A stretch of 64,000 nt of DNA from Bacteriovoracaceae bacterium UBA6153 (GTDB lineage: Bacteria; Bdellovibrionota; Bacteriovoracia; Bacteriovoracales; Bacteriovoracaceae), in assembly GCA_002428265.1 (NCBI GenBank), contig DIUR01000030.1:62001-126000 (forward strand), written 5' to 3'. Of the stretch, positions 7,221 to 13,633 are shown in pieces (the stretch's first letter is position 1; the number at the start of each line of letters is the position of its first letter). The notes under the pieces were generated by a model. That model was not told the origin of the DNA. It did no database searches and saw only the letters and a list, made by a program, of their open reading frames with translations. The position numbers and the translations under genes are program-made.

Positions 7221-8032
7221 CGAACAATATCCTTGGTCTTAATAGGTCTAAGGGCGCTATCTAAACTTTCATTACTCCAGATATGACGGAGATACTGGCC
7301 CAATTCCCTTTCGGATTTGCACAGGTAAAAGACTCCTTCAACACATAAGTTAATCTTACCACTTTCTTCAGAACAAGTGATAACTAATGCGTCGGTCACT
7401 TCAGTCAATCCTAGAGCGGCCCTGTGGCGGGTTCCTAGATGTCTTTCGATATCAAAGTTTTTAGACAATGGAAGAAAGCATCCTGCGGCAGTGAGTTTTG
7501 AGTTCTGAATGATGATGGCACCATCGTGCAAAGACGAGCTCGATTCAAAGATCGAATAAATAATATCCGAATGGATTCTCGAATCTAGACGAGTTCCGGT
7601 ATTGATATAGTTGAGTAAACCATGTGTGCGCTCAATAACTACCAGCGCCCCGATCTTTTCGCGCGATAAAGCTCCACAGGCCTCGACGATTTCATCAATT
7701 TCAAAATCGTGTTCGTCTTTGGAAAATACTGTCAGGATATTTCTTTTTGTTCCCACCGAGGCCAGAGCACTTCTGAACTGATCCTGAAAGAGCACGACGA
7801 CGATAATAAAAAATGAATCGAAGAAGTGGGCCAGGACCCAATTGAGTGAATAAAGCTTAAAAGTGATCCCCAGCCAAAAGAGCCCGAATAAAAACCCCAG
7901 CCCCACAATCATTTGTGCGGCCTTGGTTCCTCTCACGATCAACAAAAGTTGATAGATCAAGACTGCGACAATTAATATGTCGATAAAGTCTTTGATATTG
8001 AGATGATTAAAAAATGGGCTTAAGAAAGACAT
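7217..8032 (-). CDS. cdaA: Diadenylate cyclase CdaA
   Basis: CdaA joins two ATP into cyclic di-AMP. Three hydrophobic helices occupy about residues 15-80, followed by a short linker and the DAC (DisA_N) domain. The catalytic motifs are intact: LHDGA at 169-172 and the RHR motif within GTRHRAALG at 202-204. Length 271 is standard. ATG start with GGAAGG upstream, 12 bases after the PilZ-GAF-AAA gene. The downstream overlap with a YbbR gene and then glmM reproduces the operon best known from Firmicutes. The product therefore implies c-di-AMP signalling in this Gram-negative; in known systems that controls potassium transport, osmolyte balance and wall synthesis. Confidence 0.95.
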   Translation of the reverse strand: MSFLSPFFNHLNIKDFIDILIVAVLIYQLLLIVRGTKAAQMIVGLGFLFGLFWLGITFKLYSLNWVLAHFFDSFFIIVVVLFQDQFRSALASVGTKRNILTVFSKDEHDFEIDEIVEACGALSREKIGALVVIERTHGLLNYINTGTRLDSRIHSDIIYSIFESSSSLHDGAIIIQNSKLTAAGCFLPLSKNFDIERHLGTRHRAALGLTEVTDALVITCSEESGKINLCVEGVFYLCKSERELGQYLRHIWSNESLDSALRPIKTKDIVR

Positions 8033-8044
8033 CGTCCTTCCTTT

Positions 8045-10018
8045 TTACGCCGCATTTGCAAATTCGTCATCTTCTTTTAAGAATTTCAATCTTTCTTCTT
8101 CAGAAAGGTTCAGAGACTTCAGGATGTCGGTACTCATCAGAAGCTTCTTTCTCAGAGCTTCGCGGCTAATGCCCATGGCCTTAGCTGCTTTTGACTTATT
8201 CCCGTTACATCTTCTGATCTCGGCGTGAATCATCTCTCTTTCAATCAGTGACATGCGGTCTTTAAGCGCAATGCTGTGGTCACTAATAAAAGGCAGATCG
8301 CCGAACATTCTCTTTTTCTCTGAAAGATCCACAAGTGGAGACGCCGAATCTTCGATTTCGATATCGGTGATCACATGGGCCTTTGGATTATACATCACGG
8401 CCCTTTCAACACAAAGACGAAGCTCTTTAATGTTTCCTGGCCAGTCGTATTTCTTTAATTTCTCCATCAGCTTTGGTGCAAACGATTTAAGAAGAAGACC
8501 TTCTTTTTTACATTCTGCTTTCAGGAAATAATCGACAAGAATTTCAATATCGTCTCCGCGTCTTCTTAGCGGCTCCATGAAAACTGTCGCTTTAGAAATA
8601 TACTCATAAAGCTCTCTGTCAAACTCGCCGTTGGCAACTAAAAGACCTAAGTCTCTTGTCGTTGTCGCAACGATACGAACATCCATACTGAATTTTGTAT
8701 CTGGAATGTGACGTGTTTTAAAAACCTCTAAAAGCTTTTTCTGGTGTGCCATTGAAAGCGCCCAGATCTCATGCAACTGAACAGTTCCGCCCTGACATGT
8801 GATCAGCTTACATTCTTTTTCGTCTGGCCCAAAGAGCATCTGGCCGACATAGTCCTGATCTTTTTCAGCACAATGAACGACTTCAAATCCTTTCAGACCG
8901 CGCTGTCCTTCGACGTGAAGAATTTTTGCGTAAAGAGATTTTCCAATCCCGCGCTCACCATAAATTAATACCGGTGCTTCAATATCTTTTAATTTTACAA
9001 TGGTAGATCGTAGAGAAGCCACGTGAGGAACTTTCCCGATCAATGCATTTTTTCTGTCGAATGGATTAGAGAATCTTCTAATAAGTGACTTGTCACTCAT
9101 TGGAGTAAAGTTATAAAACACTGATGAAAAAATCAGTGATAAGACTTTCATGGTCTTTTCATCTTCAATAGAAAAGCGGTCTTCGTTTCTCTTGTTTAAA
9201 ACTTCAATAACACCAATGATCTTGTCTTCACGATTATGAATCGGGTGACAGATAATTGACTTCGTTTCAAAAGCAAATTTTTTATCGAATGCTTCGTTAA
9301 AGCGCGTGCTATCATGAACAGTATCAATGTTCAAAGCGACCCCTGTGGTAAAAACAGACCCTGCAATCCCCACGCGGTAATCAAACTTCAGCTGCTCTTT
9401 TCTAATCCCCAATGCACAAACGGCTTCAAGCTCATTTGTCTCCGGGTTAATGAGAAAGAGTGATGCTCTTTGAGCATTTAAAATTCTAATAACTTCATCC
9501 AGCATCGATTCGATAAAACCTTCTTTATCGCCGAAGTGAGTGATGTCTTTAAAGAGTGATAATAAAAGAGAAAAGATTTCAAATCCATCAGTGGCCTTTG
9601 TGTAGCGCTCTTTAATGGCAGAATCAATTAAGCAGTTTTTTAATCTCTCGCCTGAAAAACCTAAAATATAGTGCTCAAGGAATTTTGCAATCCCCTTTTC
9701 TTCTTCAATTTCAATCCCGTAAATGATCTTTTGATCATCTAGAGTTTGAGAAAAAGCGCGCACGACTTTTCCAGTTAGGTCCATATGGTGTTTTTTAAAT
9801 TGTAATGAAATAGTAATTTCACGACCGACAGAAATTCTCTCTGCCGTAGCAAAACCTAATCCTGTTAATGAGATATCGATGAGTTTAGCATCGTTGATAT
9901 ACTCTTCCGGCCCGCCTTTTTCTCGCGCCATCTGAACTAAAAATCTTAGATCATCTGCCTCTTCAACAGGAATTCTGAATGATTGATAGAACTTAAATTC
10001 AGAAAAACTTGCTAACAT
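8045..10018 (-). CDS. PilZ-GAF-AAA+-Fis regulator lacking the GAFTGA loop
   Basis: The 657-residue chain resembles sigma-54 activators with added sensors. Residues about 10-120 look like a PilZ domain (DISLTGLGF matches the D/N-x-S-x-x-G motif, but the usual RxxxR is not clear). Residues about 150-300 are a GAF domain. An AAA+ module follows, with Walker A GERGIGKS at 354-361, WPGNIKEL at 526-533 and a C-terminal Fis-type helix-turn-helix (about 600-625). The GAFTGA loop that contacts sigma-54 should follow MLFG at about 397 but is replaced by PDEKECK, and the Walker B region reads GGTVQLHEI with His where Asp is expected. Sigma-54 activation and ATP hydrolysis are therefore doubtful. It heads the cdaA operon. 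ATG start with GGGAG upstream. Confidence 0.88.
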   Translation of the reverse strand: MLASFSEFKFYQSFRIPVEEADDLRFLVQMAREKGGPEEYINDAKLIDISLTGLGFATAERISVGREITISLQFKKHHMDLTGKVVRAFSQTLDDQKIIYGIEIEEEKGIAKFLEHYILGFSGERLKNCLIDSAIKERYTKATDGFEIFSLLLSLFKDITHFGDKEGFIESMLDEVIRILNAQRASLFLINPETNELEAVCALGIRKEQLKFDYRVGIAGSVFTTGVALNIDTVHDSTRFNEAFDKKFAFETKSIICHPIHNREDKIIGVIEVLNKRNEDRFSIEDEKTMKVLSLIFSSVFYNFTPMSDKSLIRRFSNPFDRKNALIGKVPHVASLRSTIVKLKDIEAPVLIYGERGIGKSLYAKILHVEGQRGLKGFEVVHCAEKDQDYVGQMLFGPDEKECKLITCQGGTVQLHEIWALSMAHQKKLLEVFKTRHIPDTKFSMDVRIVATTTRDLGLLVANGEFDRELYEYISKATVFMEPLRRRGDDIEILVDYFLKAECKKEGLLLKSFAPKLMEKLKKYDWPGNIKELRLCVERAVMYNPKAHVITDIEIEDSASPLVDLSEKKRMFGDLPFISDHSIALKDRMSLIEREMIHAEIRRCNGNKSKAAKAMGISREALRKKLLMSTDILKSLNLSEEERLKFLKEDDEFANAA

Positions 10019-10067
10019 GATTGACTCCCGACTAAAGACTACGAATTAACTCTTCTGTCTTGTCGGC

Positions 10068-10090
10068 AAATTTAAGAGAAACTTAAATTT
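10068..10090. repeat. Perfect AT-rich inverted repeat between two minus-strand genes
   Basis: AAATTTAAG (10068-10076), a five-base spacer and CTTAAATTT (10082-10090). It sits about 50 bases upstream of the PilZ-GAF-AAA gene and 40 bases after the carboxypeptidase gene. No T-tract follows on the minus strand, so a regulatory site for the downstream gene is as likely as a terminator. Confidence 0.4.
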
Positions 10091-10131
10091 TATGCCAATA
10101 AAAATTTGCAGGTCTTGTAATCACCTAGTGA

Positions 10132-11196
10132 CTAGTTAGGCGAAGCTGGTGAATTTCCAGAAGTTGGAGCATTTGGTTTACCCACTTCATCTGGAACTGG
10201 GGCCTTGGCAATATTCTGGCGAAGGTTGTGAACGATCAATTTATGAAGGGCCGATTTAAACAGAGTCCAATACTCGGGATTTTTTCTTGGGTCTGATGAA
10301 GGAAGCTCTAATGTATAAGTTGGGATGTTGCGCTCTTTACCGGCCCAATTTCCCAGAGAGCCTGGAAAAAACGGATAGTCCTTTATATTGTAGCCTGAAG
10401 CGTCCTTACTCATTTGAATAAGTAATTCATGAGCTTTTACTCCATCCATGCCATTGGTCGTGGCCACACTTGGCCCATCGTAATCTAAAAGAGTTAATGG
10501 CGAGTGAACAGACACAATCTTGTCCGGGTTGTATCTTTTAATAAGATTAACCTGAAAAACAACTTCTGGCTCGCTATTGGCCTTCATACCAGGATTTCTT
10601 CTTTTATCTCTTCTAAATTTTTTCAGCCAGATCTGTCTTGCTTCAAGCTGCCAGTCTTTTGTAGGAAAATTTCTGTTGGGATCAATCCCTCTGGCATTGA
10701 CTCTTGTCGGTCTTGCTTTGAAATAGGAATCAGGATTCACCAATGGAGAGACAAGAACAACTTTATTGTGAAACTCCCCTTTTACTTTTTCAGGATCAGC
10801 ATAGGCGTCTCGAAGATAGTACATCAAATCAAAACAAAACTTCACAGGAGTGATTTCATCTCCGTGAACTCCGCACATAACAATTGTGACATCTTTATCT
10901 TTAAAGCTTGGAAGCTCTTCATCACTTACATCACCAAAGACTGTCCACATAAGTGGATCACCTAAAACTGAATTTCTATAGTGATTCCATTTAAAAGTTT
11001 CACACTGGCTTTTTTCCCAACCGAATCTCTTAAAACTTTTTTCTAATTTTTCACAATAATTTTTTATCGCTGGAGTCTGTTCTGGATTAGCAACTGGTGC
11101 TACCTCTACAGCGACAGGTGCAGGAGTTTGTGCATGTAAATGTACAGTACACGTGAAAAGAACACTAAATAGAATTAATACATGACGAGCTTTCAT
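10132..11196 (-). CDS. Exported M14-family zinc carboxypeptidase, MpaA-like
   Basis: A signal peptide (MKARHVLILFSVLFTCTVHLHA) is followed by a proline/alanine-rich linker and an M14 catalytic domain. Visible ligands are the HxxE pair in CGVHGDEITP, the DPNRNFP substrate-binding motif, the second zinc histidine in VSVHSPLTLLDYDGP, and the general-base glutamate in YTLELPSSD. MpaA-type enzymes cut the gamma-D-Glu-diaminopimelate bond of murein peptides, but E. coli MpaA is cytoplasmic whereas this one should be exported. A second acidic/proline-rich tail ends the protein. In a predator an exported murein peptidase could act on prey wall, which is inference. Transcribed alone, divergent from the RimK-like gene. 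Confidence 0.85.
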   Translation of the reverse strand: MKARHVLILFSVLFTCTVHLHAQTPAPVAVEVAPVANPEQTPAIKNYCEKLEKSFKRFGWEKSQCETFKWNHYRNSVLGDPLMWTVFGDVSDEELPSFKDKDVTIVMCGVHGDEITPVKFCFDLMYYLRDAYADPEKVKGEFHNKVVLVSPLVNPDSYFKARPTRVNARGIDPNRNFPTKDWQLEARQIWLKKFRRDKRRNPGMKANSEPEVVFQVNLIKRYNPDKIVSVHSPLTLLDYDGPSVATTNGMDGVKAHELLIQMSKDASGYNIKDYPFFPGSLGNWAGKERNIPTYTLELPSSDPRKNPEYWTLFKSALHKLIVHNLRQNIAKAPVPDEVGKPNAPTSGNSPASPN

Positions 11197-11249
11197 TATG
11201 GGTGATATTATACCTGTGAATAATTTAAGAATTCAAATCAAATCCGAGA

Positions 11250-12104
11250 ATGACTATGGCAAAACTGAATATAATTGTATCAAGCTTGAATCCTGAACTT
11301 TTCACCACAAAAAGACTTTTGGACGAGGCCACAAAACTGAAACACTCCGCTTTATATATCAATCCTTATCAGTTTCAAATCCCACTAAAGTCACAAAAAA
11401 TGGGTGGACTCTACTTTCATCGAACTACCGGGACAAACTATGATGACTTTGACTTAGTCGTCACTAAGCATCATGCCGATATGGGAATGACGGTAACCAA
11501 TCCAATTGAGGGTCTTTCACTTTTTCGCACAAAAGACTCTCAATCACTTTTTTTTAATCTTCATAAAATCCCTGCTATTAAGACTATGCTCTACAGAGGT
11601 GTACTTACAGAAGAGATGAAGCAATCTCTTAGTGATCTCTCTAAAAATGGTAAGTACATTTTAAAAATGAGCAGAGGCAATCAAGGAATTGGAGTTAACT
11701 TTCTAGAAAGTAAAAAATCATTAATGAGCATTCTTGAAACTTTTCACGCTATGAAAGACCAGCGTTTTATGATTCAGCCTTTTGTTGAACACACTAGAGA
11801 GTGGCGCTTGTTTATTGTGAGAGGTGAAGTCCTAGCTTGCATTGAAAAGAAAATCTCCAGTGAGGATTTCCGTGGAAACAGTAAAAGATCCACTGCTAAA
11901 TACCTTAAAAAAATTCCAGCTGAAATCGAAAGCATTGCTCTTCACGCTTTTTCAAAAAGTCACCTTCACTATGCCGGTATTGATTTACTAGAAACAAAAG
12001 ACAAAAAAATCCTGGTTTTAGAAGTTAATGCCATCCCCGGTTTTGAGCAGGCCGAAGAGCTCTCAGGCAGGAATCTGGCCCGTGAACTCCTGATTGCCCA
12101 CTAA
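11250..12104 (+). CDS. RimK-like ATP-grasp ligase
   Basis: The 284-residue chain has a RimK-type layout: a short N-terminal alpha/beta region (about 1-90), then an ATP-grasp domain with YILKMSRGNQGIGV (glycine-rich loop), FMIQPFVEHTREWRLFIVRGEV (the family's conserved E-x-R-x-F/Y) and the metal-binding end VLEVNAIPGFEQ with ALNxxPG-like spacing. RimK relatives add glutamate or other amino acids to proteins or small molecules; the substrate cannot be read from sequence. Starts at 11250 or 11256 (MAKLNI) are equally possible since the ribosome binding site is weak. It stands alone before the bacterioferritin genes. Confidence 0.85.
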   Translation: MTMAKLNIIVSSLNPELFTTKRLLDEATKLKHSALYINPYQFQIPLKSQKMGGLYFHRTTGTNYDDFDLVVTKHHADMGMTVTNPIEGLSLFRTKDSQSLFFNLHKIPAIKTMLYRGVLTEEMKQSLSDLSKNGKYILKMSRGNQGIGVNFLESKKSLMSILETFHAMKDQRFMIQPFVEHTREWRLFIVRGEVLACIEKKISSEDFRGNSKRSTAKYLKKIPAEIESIALHAFSKSHLHYAGIDLLETKDKKILVLEVNAIPGFEQAEELSGRNLARELLIAH

Positions 12105-12172
12105 CTTCTGGTATTTCCTACCTACTAATTGTTAAGAATATTAAGCACTTGTTAAATAGTGCCGATAAATGT

Positions 12173-12200
12173 TTGACTGGGCATACTTTTGCCCTATAAT
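12173..12200 (+). promoter_or_regulatory. Sigma-70 promoter of the ferredoxin-bacterioferritin genes with operator-like spacer
   Basis: TTGACT (12173-12178), a 16-base spacer and a perfect TATAAT (12195-12200). The spacer begins with GGGCA (12179-12183) and ends with TGCCC (12190-12194), so the repeat fills the space between -35 and -10 exactly. AGAGGA and the ATG at 12223 follow. This is the best core promoter in the window, and the repeat suggests repressor control, possibly by iron. Confidence 0.75.
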
Positions 12201-12222
12201 ACAACAATAGAGGAAATACCAA

Positions 12223-12420
12223 ATGTATATCTGTATTTGCAAAGGGATAACTGAGAAGATGCTGCAAGACCAGGTCACTGGCTTCAATCGCTCTGAAGAA
12301 CAAATCCTAAAAAATCTCGGAATCGGCGACTCATGCGGATCATGTGTGGTTGATGCTGTAAAAAAAATCATCGAAAATCAAAACAAATTAGATTCCAAAT
12401 CTAGTAAATCCAACTCATAA
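12223..12420 (+). CDS. bfd: Bacterioferritin-associated ferredoxin, Bfd-like
   Basis: A 65-residue 2Fe-2S protein with the BFD-like fold: YICICKGIT supplies the CxC pair and DSCGSCVVDA the CxxC pair, the four cluster ligands in the right spacing (about residues 4, 6, 39 and 42). Bfd gives electrons to bacterioferritin so that stored ferric iron is reduced and released. ATG start with AGAGGA 8 bases upstream. It lies 51 bases before the bacterioferritin gene and behind a strong promoter, which makes the partnership convincing. The C-terminal tail is charged and Ser/Lys-rich. Confidence 0.92.
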   Translation: MYICICKGITEKMLQDQVTGFNRSEEQILKNLGIGDSCGSCVVDAVKKIIENQNKLDSKSSKSNS

Positions 12421-12471
12421 TCTAGAGCAATTACTCACCATTATCTTCAAAATTTATCGGAGTGCTATTTT

Positions 12472-12951
12472 ATGAAAGGAAGCCAGGCCATCATTGATGC
12501 TCTTAATTCTGTTCTTACCAAAGAATTAACGGCCATTAACCAATATTTTCTACACGCAAGAATGCTACAAAACTGGGGACTAGAAAAACTAGGTCGCCTT
12601 GAATACAAAGCTTCAATTGATGAAATGAAACACGCTGATGAACTTATTAAGCGCATTTTATTTCTAGACGGACTACCGAATCTTCAAAAAATCGACAGAA
12701 TCAGAATCGGCCAGACTGTCGAAGAAGTCATGAGTGCAGATCTTGAAGTTGAATACGAAGCGATTCCTCACCTTAAACAGTGCATTCAGCTTGCAGAAAA
12801 AGAGCACGATTATGTAACTCGTGACCTGTTCCTTCACATTTTATCAAGTGAAGAAGAGCATGTTGACTGGCTTGAGACTCAGCAAGGTCTTGTGAAAGCG
12901 GTTGGTGTTCAGAACTATATCCAGTCTCAGATAGAGATGGAGAAGGCATAA
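12472..12951 (+). CDS. bfr: Bacterioferritin
   Basis: A 24-mer iron-storage protein of 159 residues, the usual length. The four-helix bundle carries the di-iron ligands: Glu18 in LTKELTAINQY, Glu51 and His54 in SIDEMKHADE, Glu94 in LAEKEHDY, and Glu127/His130 in SSEEEHVDW. Met52 in the same DEMKH motif is the haem ligand at the subunit interface, so this is a haem-binding bacterioferritin and not a plain ferritin. ATG start with GGAGTG 8-10 bases upstream. It is downstream of the Bfd-like gene, and a small hydrolase gene follows within 8 bases. Confidence 0.97.
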   Translation: MKGSQAIIDALNSVLTKELTAINQYFLHARMLQNWGLEKLGRLEYKASIDEMKHADELIKRILFLDGLPNLQKIDRIRIGQTVEEVMSADLEVEYEAIPHLKQCIQLAEKEHDYVTRDLFLHILSSEEEHVDWLETQQGLVKAVGVQNYIQSQIEMEKA

Positions 12952-12958
12952 GAGTTCT

Positions 12959-13633
12959 ATGAGCTCATTGGCCTTAAAGAAAAATTCCCTCAATCTCATA
13001 AGTTTTCCGGTGGGCAGCTACCTTTGTAACTGCTCCATCCTCTATTCTGATAAAACCCGTGAGGCCATTATCATCGACCCGGGTAATGATCACGACTTTA
13101 TCATTCAGAAAATAAAAGACCTAAACCTGAAAGTTAAAAAATTGATTCACACTCACGCTCACTTCGACCACATAGGAAGAAGCACAGAGGTATCAAACTT
13201 CACAGGGGCCACACTGCATCTGCATAAAGGCGATCAATTCCTCTACGACGCTCTTCCTCAGCAAGGAATGTTCTTTAGACAAATTGTCGGAACTCCCAAA
13301 GCGATTGACTCTTACCTTGAAGAAGGAATGGAGTTTGGATTTGAAGACCCAGAAATTAAAAATTTTCTCACGACTCTTCACACTCCAGGACATACTCCTG
13401 GGTCGTGCTGCTTTTATACTGAATATTTTGATGAACCAATAGCTTTTGCAGGCGATACACTTTTCCAGCGCTCTATCGGCAGGTCTGATCTTCCAGGCGG
13501 AGATGGACGCTTGTTAATTAAATCAATTAAAGAAAAGCTTTTAATACTTCCTGATGAAACGAAAGTTATTGCCGGCCACGGTGGGCCGACAAGAATTTTC
13601 GATGAGAAAAAATCCAATCCTTTCTTGTGCTAA
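12959..13633 (+). CDS. Metallo-beta-lactamase-fold hydrolase, GloB-like
   Basis: The metal-binding motif THAHFDHIG (HxHxDH), a later histidine in LHTPGHTPGS, the bridging aspartate in AFAGDTLFQRSIGRSDLPGGD, and the last histidine in VIAGHGGPT are all present. The GRSDLPGGD loop is characteristic of the bacterial YcbL/GloB-like subgroup, which includes glyoxalase II-type thioesterases. 224 residues fits that single-domain class. Whether the substrate is S-lactoylglutathione, a persulfide or another thioester is unknown. It starts 8 bases after bfr, so it is likely in the same transcript, and ends one base before the convergent hemH-MFS gene. Confidence 0.88.
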   Translation: MSSLALKKNSLNLISFPVGSYLCNCSILYSDKTREAIIIDPGNDHDFIIQKIKDLNLKVKKLIHTHAHFDHIGRSTEVSNFTGATLHLHKGDQFLYDALPQQGMFFRQIVGTPKAIDSYLEEGMEFGFEDPEIKNFLTTLHTPGHTPGSCCFYTEYFDEPIAFAGDTLFQRSIGRSDLPGGDGRLLIKSIKEKLLILPDETKVIAGHGGPTRIFDEKKSNPFLC

